A stretch of DNA of 64,000 nt from Vermamoeba vermiformis (Eukaryota; Tubulinea; Echinamoebida). Positions 36,111-48,370 of this stretch are shown in pieces. Under the pieces are notes generated by a model. The model saw only the letters and a list, made by a program, of their open reading frames with translations. It did no database searches and had not been told where the DNA came from. Location of the stretch: assembly GCA_045837725.1 (NCBI GenBank), contig JBEWZL010000076.1, positions 248,001-312,000 of the forward strand. The letters run 5' to 3'. Each line of letters begins with the position of its first letter. The stretch's first letter is position 1. The position numbers were made by a program, and so were the translations under genes.

Positions 36111-39100
36111 CTACTTCTTCTTTGCAAGCCTCATTTTTTTGATGGCATGCACATGGTCCTCATCCTCAACATCAGCTGCTGCACTTTTCTCAACATTCTT
36201 TCGTTTTAAACCTTTCCTTGGTTGCAGTTCTGTGTTGAGTGCTTCTGCAATTTGAAATGCTTTTAAAAACAAAGGAGAAAGCCAGCCTTCACCATTGCTC
36301 AACATGATCTTGCCTGCAGCTTCTAATGCTAAGGCTTCATTTTTGAGTGCTGTGTCTGTCAAGTGACCACCCAAAAGATCAGTGCTGGTGTTTGGTGCAA
36401 GCAACATGAATATAATTGGCTTGTTGGCCAGATCCATTTCCTTGATCTCTTGGAACAAATTTGCAGGTATCATCTGGAAACTTGTTAATACACAGTAAAA
36501 AAAGAAAATCTTACCTGTTTTGCAGTTCTGCACTGTATACCCAGCATAGATGCAAATTCAAACTGATTGTTCTTCTTTTCAAACAGAGGCACCATAACGT
36601 CAAAAAAAGATGATTTCTGTTTGTTCACTATGATTGCCCTTGTGCTCTCTACCAGTGTAAGAGCTGCCAAGTAATTGTCTATTTTGAGAGGCTCACCTCC
36701 ACCCCTGGGGACTTGTAAAATGCCATTCAAGCACAACTAAAGTTGATTAACACTTTGCCAATGCTATTTAGAGCACTTACATAGTACATGCTGTGCCAGC
36801 CCTTGATAACATCTGACATTGCAACAAATTCTCCCTCAGCACTAGCTCCCAGTCTGTATCGAAGCCATAAGGCAGAGGCTGCAGCATTTTGTAAAATCTC
36901 TTCTTTTTGTGAGAAGTTATTGTCGGCAGTGTCACCACCAATAACTTCCAGCAGGCTTGGCTCCCATGTGCTTAATTGTTCATGTTGAATGTTCATAGAC
37001 AACAGCCTTGGTTTGAAGTCCTAACAATGTTAATGCTACACTCAATTGAAGTTGACTTTCCACTTACTTTAAGGTCTGGATAAAAGTAGAACGGCAAAGT
37101 GTACATCCTTGAGGAGAGCTGAGTTAGGTCATCATTGACATCAAAGAGAAAGGGAAGTAGATGCCCCTCAGCCTCCAAGTCAGCATATGTTTTTCCTCTA
37201 CAAAACAAGTGAATAAAGAATTTTCCTGAAGAGCGAGGTTCAAACTCTTACACTTCTCCAATTATTGAAGTTGGATCCTTTGGTAAACACAAGGCAGCCT
37301 CCAGGCAAACTCTACCCCAATCATCCTTTGAAAAGCCATCAGGAGGTTGTACTATGCCTTTGGTTTTGTTGAAACATCCCAGCACTGAATGTTGCAACTC
37401 AGTCAGCAGCTGTAATTTCTTTTCCTGTGGAATTGCTGCAGCGGTCAACACAGCTTTGTTGTTGCTAATGCAGCTGAACAAGTACTCAATTGCCCTTGGG
37501 ATTCCTAGTGTTCTAATCCAAAGAGTAGCAAGGACTTCACAAGCGGTCTGTGAAAGTTGACCTTTATCAGTGGGCTTGGCCTCTTCTGCCAAGAAATAAT
37601 GATTCAAGGTCAAGGAGCAAAGGCTTTTCAGGTACTTGATGTCATGTAGTGGCTCAAGAGGCAGATTTAAGCGTAATTGACATAAAGTTGAGTCTTCAAC
37701 CTTGTGTAGCTGGCCTATTTTCAACCCCACCTGATTTCAATTAGTTATCTTACTGCATTAAAACCAACATACCATAAAAATATGTGTAGGCTTGGCCTTA
37801 CTGTTGATATTCAGTAAACATGATAGCACACCATGAGCTAAGCTATGAAAGCCTGACAATTCCCTTGCTGAAAAACACTGTTGTCTGTTAGAAATGTAAG
37901 TACAATGTTCACATTGACATACCTGAATCTCATCAATGTTAATGAGAGCGATTGGGGCCTCTGCCATAACAACTCCGCTAAACACTGGTTCATAAGGGAT
38001 TTCATCCACCAATTGTTGAAATTGTGCATACAATGACTCAACATTAGTTCCAAAGTCTTCACAACTAAAATTATCTCTAATGCCATCTTTGAGCATTTGC
38101 ATACAAATTGCTGAGCTATCCTTCAAATTTGTTAAAGTGCTGGCAGAGCATGAAATCACTCTGCCCTGCTTCAATGTTCGATGAAGTTGTGCAATAAAAT
38201 GTAATCTAGATTCAAACTCTTTGCTTTGCCAATCATCCAGTTGAAAAAGTTCTTGGCGTTGCTTAGGATCACTAGTGTCTACCAGTTTAGCCAAAGTATG
38301 GTCCATCCTTGTCACTTCTTTCAGCTCAGTTAAGAAGGAAAATAAAACATCAGGATGATGAAACACTTGGATTGCCCATTCAACCAGCAAACGTGTTTTT
38401 CCAAATCCAGGAGAGGCAACTGTCAGAGCATGTATTGGCTTTGGTGCCAAATTATTGTAATTGCTATACACATCATTCAGAAGATATAATAAGGTATTTT
38501 GTCTGTTGTAAAATGGTGCTGATGCCACTTTCTTCCATCCACCAATAGTTAGGCGTCCACAAGGATGACAAAATGAAAATCTAGGGTCTTTGGCTTCTAT
38601 CAAATTGCATTTTTGCAGATGTGCATTCGTACTCTCCTTCGTTTGGCTAAGACCTTCAATTTATGTTCAATTCGGCCGCCGAATAATAACGTACTTGTCT
38701 TTTCAACAGCCACCAATATCTTTATCAGTTGTCCGTCTGGAACATTTGGAAGCAATTCTCGTAACTCTTGAATTGATCGTACAGGAGGCTCTAATAACGT
38801 GCTGCCTGAGACTTTTTCGTGTTCGATAACAGCTGCTTCTTCGTTCGTGAAACCTAACCTTGTCTTTGCCCATATTGCTACTTGTTCTGCGGTCAAATTT
38901 TGTCCTATTAACCGAATTATAATCGTGGAAAAAGTAGGGTTTGCGAGCTAAATGGATTATTAAATATTAATTATTTAATTTAATTTAATAAGCCGATGGT
39001 TAATTGATAGTCTATAACGTCATACAATTACAGTAATTTTGCAATATTACCGAAATTATTATAATTATTTACAATGAAAATAAGATGGTAGCACTAACCT

Positions 39101-39132
39101 AATTTTTCTGCGCAAGGAGGTTTGTCCGCCAT
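36111..39132 (-). CDS. SAM-like domain plus P-loop NTPase, Crinkler/CR-effector-like
   Basis: About nine exons: 39132-39099, 38904-38695, 38596-37923, then smaller ones down to 36111. A short first exon (MADKPPCAEKL) leads into a SAM-like helical domain (EQVAIWAKTRLGFTNEEAAV ... LIKILVAVEK). After a 98-bp intron comes a P-loop, IHALTVASPGFGKTRLLVEW, with IALINIDEIQ as Walker B-like. About 500 further residues lack recognisable domains. The tail is basic (RKGLKRKNVEK, KKMRLAKKK) and may be a nuclear signal. Header domain plus NTPase resembles the Crinkler/CR class, but I see no nuclease domain, so this is tentative. From about 38600 to 36111 the DNA is nearly free of CpG, while the two leading exons have normal CpG. 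Confidence 0.6.
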
Positions 39133-39354
39133 GTCGCGTCACTCTTTCTGATATCACCATAACCTAGCACAATAATGGCTACTTATTCTTAATCCTTAAT
39201 CACGCGTGTTTGTTCTTTGCGGATCTAGCGCGAAGTAACTTGGCTGAAAAACACAGACTTTCCTAGGTATAATTTAAACAACATTAATGTTACTCGACAG
39301 TGCAATTAGGAATTATTTACATCGCATTACGCTCGATTGAAAAATATTTACAAC

Positions 39355-40764
39355 TCAATTATAATCTTGTTCTTGATCTTCTTCATCGTTGGGCTCATCG
39401 ACGTTATTATCATATTTGTTAGTCGTCTCAGGATCGCCCTTGAACTCGCGATTATTTAACTCGGCTAAAAACTTTTCAGCTTCTTCTTTATCGCCAAATC
39501 CGTCGTCTGTCAGATCCGACCACTCTGATTTCTTCTCTTTTTTGATTTCTTTTTTGATCGCAGGCGATGTTGGCTTTGCAAACGTAGCTTTGTCGTTCGA
39601 TGCGGTATGCGCTACTTTTTGTTTCTTGGCTGCTTTTAGATCGAGCTGGATCTCCTCCAGTGTCCTTCGATCCCGCTTTGTAGTGCCAAGGACCATTAAC
39701 TTTTCGGGCTCATCATCTAACTTAAACTTTCGCTTCTTTATGTACAAATCCTCTACTGGTTGTTCCTAAAATACTACCGGATCAGATCTACTATTGTAAA
39801 AGGTCATTCGTGCTAAGGCATCTCAGTTAAAATAGTGAAAATAAATGGCAATTGTGTTCGTACCTTTTCTTCGCTATAATCTTCACCTCCATAATCACCG
39901 CCACTGCCATCAGGCTTGCTTTCACCTCCCGCATCCGGATTCGTATCGAACATATCCTCACCATCGTATTTCTAACAATTATATTAGTAACCCATTTATG
40001 TAATATATATATATATATGATATTATATGTATCATTTCAGCTCTTTGGACTTACTCGTTGTAATTCTTGAACGTCGAGGGTCGATGGTGGTGCCTCGGGC
40101 CTCCACGCCATAACGAATCGATCGATGCCTAAATAGTATTATTACTTAATATCAGGCACCTTATTGATGAAGTGAGTGTCTGCAACGCCTCAAAATCCAA
40201 TCAAACGTTACCTTCACGGCCGAAAGAGTGCGTGACACATCCGTACTTTTCTCCAATTTCATGACTAGCCAGGCATTAGAATGGGTATTATAATGATAGT
40301 AGTATTGTATCACTTACACTATCAAGCGATATTTGTTCTCCATCGGCGGGTAACGAAGGGTTGGAGTGGATTTGTTCGACAAAAATTTCTTGAAGTGTCC
40401 TTCTACTTTCACGCGATAAGCGCTTAATTGGTTTGTTACTTTATTCGCCTTCTCCTTTTCTAGCTGTAATTTCCCTAAATATGTAAATTAGCCGAAGATC
40501 CTTCACGAAAATTGAAAACTTGGTAGAATAATTTCTACAAATTATTGAGTGTAAAGATCGAGTAATAATAATCTTTGATGTGCCATTACAGTCTAATTTG
40601 ATTTTTCTCGTTCGATCGGGATAATCAAAAAAGATTTTCAATTAAATTACTGCATCTTTCGTGCTTCAGAGAATCGAGATCTTACTTTTCTCTTCTTCCG
40701 TTAATTTAGGCCTATTTTTTTCAGTTTCTTCGATGCTCTTTAACATAGAATCAAGGATCGACAT
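39355..40764 (-). CDS. R3H-domain protein, SPAG7-like
   Basis: The product starts MSILDSMLKSIEETEKN and has a coiled basic stretch (KEKANKVTNQLSAYRVKVEG). The R3H core MENKYRLIVHEIGEKYG then CVTHSFGREGIDRFVMAW follows; its RxxxH pair is RLIVH. Later, KLMVLGTTKRDRRTLEEIQL matches the conserved NKRDTRSIEEA-type block of sperm-associated antigen 7. Between them is an acidic GGDYGGEDY segment, and the tail is Asp/Glu/Asn-rich. R3H domains bind single-stranded nucleic acid, and the family is nuclear. The first intron (about 220 bp) is long for this window. It is transcribed divergently from the acetyltransferase gene across 195 bp. Confidence 0.75.
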
Positions 40765-40959
40765 GTTTCTGCCTTTTCAATAAACAAGCGAACTTCTATC
40801 GAATATAACGTATGTGATCAATTATGGTACTGCTAAAATAAATATTGAACTGGAATAACTTCAAAAATTGTGCTATGAATCACGCTGTCATGAGTTTGAC
40901 AAAAACTTGAACTCACTAGCCAGCAGATCAAACTATCAACAATTAATAGAAGTGCACAT

Positions 40960-41757
40960 ATGAGTACCAATACTCAACACCAAGAAAATTTGGTCGCACC
41001 CGAATTTAGAGGCAAAACATGCGTGCTGAAGTCGTGGCGATTAGAATGGGCTCCCGCGCTTTCAAAATTCGGAGATAATCCGAATATAGCAGCTAATTTA
41101 CCTGACCATTTTCCTCACCCGTTCACTGAACAAGAAGCAATCAATTACATCAACGGTAAAATCATAAAATTAATTTTCAAAATAATATCTTGGTCTCTAA
41201 TATCGTTAATTGCGTAAAATAGGTATTTTGAATGATAGCAATAAAAAATTGAGATATTTGGCAATTTGTGTTGAAGACGGAGAAAAAGTAGAGCCGATCG
41301 GCACGGTTTGCGGCGTAGCGTTAGAAGGAGGAAAGAAACACGTAAGTATTTATCGTATAGCACGAATACTTGCTAATGAATATCTTGCAGAGGGTGGAGC
41401 TCGGATATTATTTAAGCGAAGCTTATTGGGGAAAGGGGATCGTGACAGAGGCAGCAAAATTGATGGTCAAATACTTCTTTTCCGATTTTTATACGCACCA
41501 AGTGAATGATGGGCAACCAATCGTTCGTGTAGATTGCAATATTTACTCGTGGAATAAAGGCTCAGGTAAACGCGATCGGATTATCCTAAAGCGTGCTTTG
41601 TTAACCTTTGATAATAGAGAAAGTAGCCGAGAAACTGGGCTTTACTCGTGAATGTTATCAACAACAAGCTTGGTTGAAGAAAGGACAAGTTGTGGACGGC
41701 ACCGTGTACCGGTTATTGAAAGACGAGTTTTTAGCGAATCCGTTCTACTCGTCATAG
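40960..41757 (+). CDS. GNAT-family N-acetyltransferase (RimJ/RimL-like)
   Basis: Four exons: 40960-41155, 41223-41341, 41391-41565 and 41618-41757, about 210 residues. The opening LRSW-type strand appears as CVLKSWRLEWAPALSKFGDN. The acetyl-CoA-binding motif A is RVELGYYLSEAYWGKGIVTE (GxGxxTEA). VRVDCNIYSWNKGSGKVAEK and LGFTREC form motif B, and the end is KKGQVVDGTVYRLLKDEF. This matches the family that acetylates protein N-termini, ribosomal proteins or small amines. The substrate is not predictable. The N-terminal 20 residues are variable. The gene is convergent with the sirtuin gene, which ends about 155 bp downstream on the other strand. Confidence 0.85.
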
Positions 41758-41912
41758 CAAATAAAACTTACCTCCAATTCACCTCATATAATAAAACAAT
41801 ATACTCTATTAAAGAAAGCAGCACCACTAGTCAAACCGGTTAAGCTGCATCCGGATTCGAAGTCTAGAAAAAGAGTATTTAATACAAATAGGATACACTA
41901 TGATGCAAGGTA

Positions 41913-43901
41913 TTAAACATCATATTCCTTCTCTTCTGGTGCGTCCTTCTTTTTCATCATTGCCTCGAATTCAGCAGTCCATCCCAACGCATCCACGAGC
42001 TCTTTGACAATCTTTTGACAATCGCCCAACAAGCCCACATCACGATAGTTGTCAGGTCGTTCGAACATCAGTCCTGTGTCGCCTAACATGGCCAAAGCAG
42101 GGTTGAAAGTACCAACAGCGTCCATATTGATCAACACTCGCGGCACTTTGTCGCCCACTCGGCTGATGAGACTGGCGAATGGCTGGACCTTCAGACTAGT
42201 GCCCATAATCAAGAGCAAGTCGCACTTAGGGAAGTCCTATTAACAATACATGAATATATTGCTCACGATCGCAATTTTTTGTTCGCAAGATCCAGTGTTA
42301 AAAACATCTTGTTGGACGTTGTTTCTTACCTCTTTCATTGCGTCGAAGAATTTTACGGGCAAGTTTTCACCAAAGAAGATGATATCGGGCTTGACCAATC
42401 CCTTGCACTCAGTGCATCGCGCAACATGTCCACCCATAATCTCGTTCTTGATCCACTCTTGTGAGAACTCCTTTCGACAGTCAATGCAGTGGGCCTGAGC
42501 AAATGATCCGTGAGCTTCGATAATCTTGTCGTCAGGCACGCCCGCAAATCGTTCCAGAGTATCGATGTTTTGCGTGAAGCACTTCAACAAGAGTCCCTTT
42601 TGGTTCAACAGAGAAGTGAAGTAATGGCAAGGCGTGGGCTAAATAGCATTAATTAGTGCTCTAAAGCTCTATTTTAAACAATAGCACGGGCCACTTACAT
42701 CATAATTAGTCGGGAACAATTCTTTGGCCAACGTGAAGAACGCATCTGGCTTTTGTCTGAAGTAACTACACGAACGATCAGTCACGGTGTATTAATAATA
42801 TTATTATTATCGTCACATACTCTATCTCAAAGATGGCCTCAGCGTAAGGCAAGTCGTACTTGGCCAAGTTGTGATACAATCCTGTCTTCGGAGATCGGAA
42901 GTCAGGAATGCCAGCAGCGACACTGATACCAGCACCGTTCATTAAGATGATGTTCTTGGCCTTGCCTGACTTGATAAACTCGACAACACCGGCCATGTCG
43001 AAGGACGACAACACTGGCTCGTGTTTTTCGGTTGAAGTGGCTTTAGGTGTAATGCCCAATCGAGCCATGAGTGCCTTCAACAGCTCATCGTCCACGTCTG
43101 AATCTGAGTCGCTGTCATCGTTTTCATTATTATTGTTTTTGGTTTTATCGGTTGTGTCCTCTTTGTCCTCTGATTTATTCTCGGTTTCCTTCTTCTCACC
43201 CAACTCTGTTAAGTACGTTAGCTAAATAACCCATGGAAAGAATAACGAGTCTTTTTAAATATACTAGGCAATTTCATTTTCAAATAAAGAGGGTGGACTT
43301 ACGTTGAAGGTAGGAAGGATCGTTGCTTCCGTGCTTAGCCAAGTGCAAGGTGTTCTTAATGGTTGATAATTTCTGTTTAAATTAAGCATTAGAGTTGCTA
43401 AGAATGAACGGATGGGAAGTCAAAGACCCTTACCGGATGGCGAATGTATGAATCGCATTCGTAACACCAGACTGACAAATCAGAAAAACTGATGAGAATA
43501 GGGTGCTTTGATGACTCGTAGTGCTGCACACCGTGGCTTTTAACGTATCTGTAACAAACGGTTATCAAAATGCAAAAATTGCACCCCAAAAAATTAGAAA
43601 AATTGAGAATTATAATACATGTGATATATGAGTGCTGAATTGCTCAATTAAACTCGTAAAAATATTTGAGAAGGGGAAGAGAAAAACATGTAAATTCTTA
43701 CCGACTGCAGAAGACCTCAAAACAAGTCAAACACAACCAATTCTCGCGCTTATCGCTGCAATCAGCACAGGTGTTCTCTTCAAATGCTTTAGCGACTTGG
43801 CCTAACACCCCGATCGTATTTTCGATCGTCAAGCAATGAGGGCAGTCACTCTTGGGATTAATTGAAATAAAACCCTCTGGAGGAATATAATTGTCTGTCA
43901 T
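41913..43901 (-). CDS. NAD-dependent deacetylase, SIRT2-like, with N-terminal ZnF-UBP domain
   Basis: The N-terminus from MTDNYIPPEGF carries a UBP-type zinc finger (CPHC, CADCSDKRENWLCLTCFEVF, HYESSKHPILISFSDLSVWC), the fold that binds free ubiquitin C-termini. An acidic linker (DDSDSDSDVDDEL) is followed by a class I sirtuin core: NGAGISVAAGIPDFRSP (NAD site), TQNIDTLERFAGV, the catalytic His in EAHGSF, zinc ligands CIDC and CTEC, and IMGTSLKVQPF. All catalytic motifs are intact. Start: the first ATG in frame is at 43901. ZnF-UBP/sirtuin fusions are, as I recall, present in Dictyostelium, supporting an amoebozoan host. It probably deacetylates tubulin or chromatin substrates. Confidence 0.9.
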
Positions 43902-44566
43902 GGTGTTCGTTTGTATTGTTAAATTGAAATAAGGGACCACCGTTGACAATAAATTGCTTGGGTCTACCAGGGCAGATCAAGACTTTGAGGGCGAGTCTTG
44001 CGCACCTGAGTACTCATGATTATAATTTTAAACGCTTGTATTTCCTAAGCTTCAATCCCTGAACCAGCCATTGGCGAGATATCTATCTCGGGTAAACAAG
44101 TTCGCAAACACATCCGATCAACATTCGACGATTAGTTTGGCTGCTTGCCATTCGCTGTGCTGTTTTCTTAGTGATATTGAGGACTTGTTGTGTACAGCAG
44201 CGTGACGTGCAATCAAAAATGAGTTTATTAAATTTATCTCGTAAAATCTCCCCCAGCAGATAAATCAAGCTGGTTCGACATTTTACCCTCACTAACGCTG
44301 TACTTGGTTAGAAGTGAGCATAGGCACTAACATTATCGTGTCGACTGTAGCTTGGATCGTAATTTCATGGTAATGCAGAATCTACAAACCGCATTTACAA
44401 CTTTTTTCTTGATTTCATTTGTAAATAATTATTATCGCCAAATAATTATGTTTCGAATATTATTATAGCTATATTGCGGTATTTGCTGCGTTCTAACGTT
44501 AATTCATTAGCTCAACTGAAGATCACAGAAAATAAACCGAGCTCATTAATTTAATAATCAACAAAA
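43902..44566. other. Intergenic stretch between the sirtuin and PP2A B56 genes
   Basis: 665 bp between divergent genes. I looked for a small gene here; only short frames without convincing splice sites occur. One 25-codon stretch (WFDILPSLTLYLV) is faintly like complex I NDUFA1 but could not be joined to a start. Confidence 0.35.
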
Positions 44567-47500
44567 ATGTCGACAGAGGTATGTTTTATTATCACACGTG
44601 ATAATATCGGCTATTAATATTGCAATATAACCCTGTAAAATTATTAAAGCGGAAGTTTACACTTTTCGTAATGAGATCAATTTAGCCTCGTAATAACTCA
44701 CTCGCGCAATTAAATATTAAAATAATGATATTATACGATTTTATTTTAAAAACTGAATAATACGAAATTGGAGCAAATCTTATTTTACCGCACCAACGGC
44801 TACTTCGATCCAAACTTTTCGCTATTAGAGCTATCAATAATATTACTTTCAAAGTAAATATATTTTATGCATTATAGCCACAATAATAACCCAAGTTGAA
44901 TGCCACATCCGATCGGCACCAGATTTGCCATTTCAATTTCTAACTGTTCCTTATTATTTTAATAGGTAGAAACACATGCCACAGATGCAGACCACAAGAA
45001 AATAAAGCATCACAATCCATTACACGATGCTCCAAGAGTTAATTTGGTTCCTAAATTGACGCAAGTACCCGCGTCGGATATCCCAATTAAATCAGCGCGA
45101 GGCATGCGATCTTCGTCTTCAAGATTTTTGGGTAGTGGTCCTAAAGAAAAGCTTGAACGATTGCCCGCCTTGAAGAGTAAGTAATTTCTGATAATTAGCC
45201 GCTTTTAAATTGCTATTCGATCGTTGCAAAAATGAACGCAATTTAATTATTTTGCAAAGGCAACGATAATCGATATTTAATAGGCTATTAAATGCTCTCA
45301 ATACGTTTTTTCGCTAATTTCTGAGGATCCATCAATCAAATTACCGCTGGATCGAGCAAAAATTTTTAGTTACTTTACTATCGCCTGTTAAATTATATAG
45401 AAGGTTAAATCATATACTATTGCTTATAATTGATCGATTAAAAATATTTTTAACGATAAAGAGGCTTTTTGAACGTGTTTAGACTGTTTAGGCTAATATT
45501 TTATTTTCCTTTTTTAGTAACACCCAAAGATCAACGTGAGGAGCTGTTCTTGAAGAAAATAAATCAATGCAAAGTCTTGTTCGACTTCACTAAGACACTG
45601 CACGAGGTGGATCAGAAAGAAATTAAGCGCGAGACATTGTTAGAGTTAGTCGAGTATGTCTTGACCGAAAAGAATGCTCTTACACCTGCCAGTTACAAGG
45701 ACATTACTGAAATGGTAAGTGCGGCGCTAATAATTCATTTCTATTAGTAGCAAATAGTTTTTCAATACAACACCCGAAACAACAACGATGTGATTAGTAA
45801 TGTTTGGTTAATGCCAAATTATATTCGTATCGTCACGTTTAATATTATAGGCACTATTATATTATTTACTAGTTCCTTGTACTGCTTACAAATCGTTTCA
45901 TAGATCCCATTTAATCTTTTGCTTACAAAGCAATCAAATGATTTTTATACAATAATATCGATCTAACTGCATTTTATAATTATAGTTAAGCATTAATTTG
46001 TTCCGACCTTTGCCCCCGCGAGTCAATCCTAGTGGAGTAGAATATGATCCCGAAGAAGACGAGCCTATTCTCGAAGCAGCATGGCCGCACATTCAAATTG
46101 TTTACGAATTCTTTTTGCGCTTTTTGGAGAACCCTGAATTCGATTCTAGCATCGCTAAGAACTATTTCACTAAGAACTTTGTTCAAAGCATGTTGGATCT
46201 GTTCGACAGCGAAGACCCGCGTGAACGAGATTACCTTAAAACGACACTACATCGCATTTATGGCAAGTTCTTGTCTTTGCGTTCATTCGTGCGCAAAGCT
46301 ATGAAGAATATTTTTGTCACGTTCATTTTCGAGACGGAAAAACACAACGGCATTGCTGAATTGTTGGAGATTTTGGGAAGGTACGTCTATTTCTAGCAAT
46401 ATATTAATAATATACATTCGTTTGCTGCTATTTTTATCTTAACTATTTTGAATTAATAACCGATAACGGATGTTGTGGACGCCCACAAAAATTCTGAAAT
46501 TTTAACTGTGCTTTGCATTTTGAAGCGGTAGTGTTACTTAACCGATCACAAATACAACATAAGATCATATTTAATCTCTAAATCTTATTTGCAAATTAAA
46601 GTACATGACTGACATGATATTTTTAAAACAGTATTATCAACGGTTTCACTTTGCCTTTGAAAGACGAGCACAAAGAGTTCTTGTTCAAAGGTCTCATTCC
46701 TCTCCACAAGCCCAAGAGTCTCGCGCTCTATCATCCACAGCTCTCTTATTGCATTGCGCAATTCATCGAGAAAGATCCACAACTTGTCGAATCCGTAAGT
46801 TGAACGAATCCAAAATTGATTCGAACGTATAACAAATCGACCTATTAGCGACGTGCTTACTTCGTTCTATTGATAATATTAATCGTTTGGCTAATACTTT
46901 TTTCAATCAGATCTTCAAGGGTATTATCCGATACTGGCCTCAAACTAACAGTGCTAAAGAAATTTTGTTTGTTAATGAAATCGAAGAGGTAAGTTATTTT
47001 TGAATCATTAGTAGCGAGGCTCGCAAATATCCCCCCTCGAATTAGTTATCGGCCGAAAAACCAAATCCGCTATGTCTACCAGATCAGCATTTTTATCGCA
47101 TATACGGAGGGTTCTTATTGACTTAATATTTGTAGTTATTGAGTGTGGTTGAGCCCGAAGAATTCAACATAACAAAAGAATTTTTGTTCACTCGCGTTGC
47201 CCGATGTATTTCTAGTCTACACTTCCAAGTCGCAGAAAAAGCGCTCACGTTCTGGACCAACGAGTATATTTTGGGCCTCGTTGCAGAGAACGTCGAAACA
47301 ATTTTGCCACTGTTATTTGGCCCGCTGTATTTCAACTCAAAACACCACTGGAACAAGTCTATCAGGACATTAGCCTACAACGCCTTGAAATTGTTTATGG
47401 ACATGGACTATAAGCTGTTTAACGATACTATCAAAAAATACAAAGAAGCTAGACACAAGTAAGTCACAAAAATGGATCTCGTTCACACGTGGATCTCGAG

Positions 47501-48075
47501 CACTTTCTAACGATATCTAATTATAGGGCTAAGACAGATAAGGTTAGTCGTGAACAGACATGGCAAGTCATCGCTGAGTTGGCTATTAAGAACTCGACTA
47601 ATGGTCCTATCGTAACTCCTGAACAACGCGCAAAGGCCGTGGATGCGGTGATGGAAGAAATTGAACAGTTCGATCCTAATGACCAAATGTTCAAAGATAT
47701 CTCAGCTGTAAGTATACTCACCACTTGTTATATCCTTATTTCAAGGCTAGCTTTCATTTGAAGCTCCAAGTTGGCCCTTTGCTAGTCCCACTAAATCGTT
47801 TGATTTCACTCAAAAACTAATTTTTTCTTTATTAGGAAATTGAATCTAACAGAAAACAAGCGCGCAAAGCTCGTCGCAAGTCATTGCTGCCTTACGACCG
47901 CGAGGTTGTTGATGCGATCAGCAATCACGTCAGCTTGGAAGATCTGGAGAAGCGAAACGACGATGACGACGATGAATTGAGCGACAGCGGCTCTAGCGAC
48001 GACGAAGGTTCGCACGAGGATGATTCGTCTTCAGGCGAGGACAGCGATTCTGGCTCGCAGAGCGAATCTGACTAA
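44567..48075 (+). CDS. PP2A regulatory subunit B56 (B')
   Basis: Nine exons: 44567-44578, 44966-45175, 45518-45714, 45986-46380, 46632-46794, 46911-46988, 47136-47458, 47527-47707 and 47836-48075. The core shows the B56 HEAT-like solenoid: [79 protein letters not shown] and [20 protein letters not shown]. The conserved LxxIxE-binding groove lies in this region. The subunit directs PP2A to phosphosubstrates in mitosis and signalling. After the core the C-terminus becomes very acidic ([19 protein letters not shown]), an extension not typical of all B56 isoforms. The first exon codes only four residues. Confidence 0.95.
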
Positions 48076-48370
48076 TCCAAAAACAACTTGGCGTACAATA
48101 GTATTATATAGCAGTTATTGTCGTCTGTATTTTTGCAAATAGTTCAAAGTGATATATAGGCACTATGTTTGATATTAATAAAGTATATTTTCAAGAGTCT
48201 TTGTGCGATCTGATCGTCTCAGTCGCCTAATGGGCTCGAAAGTACGACTTCTGTGCTCAGTTATAACCAAAGTATACTTTGATAATTTTATCGATAACCT
48301 ATTTTTAGTATTTGATAGGAAAACAAACTGAAAATCTTTCCATTCTCTTTTTCTGATCGACGACCACAAA
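48076..48370. other. Intergenic stretch between PP2A B56 and HIP/ST13
   Basis: 295 bp holding the B56 polyadenylation region (AATAAAG near 48177) and the ST13 promoter. Nothing else seen. Confidence 0.35.

Noticed and set aside
37864-37922. The 59-bp intron near the Walker B-like motif of the Crinkler-like gene read as coding
   Set aside because: A retained reading stays open, but good GTATGT donor and TTTTTCAG acceptor sites favour splicing; the retained form would add Cys-rich sequence without support.
44226-44340. Possible NDUFA1-like exon (WFDILPSLTLYLV) on the plus strand
   Set aside because: It cannot be joined in frame to a start codon or to a following membrane segment using visible splice sites.
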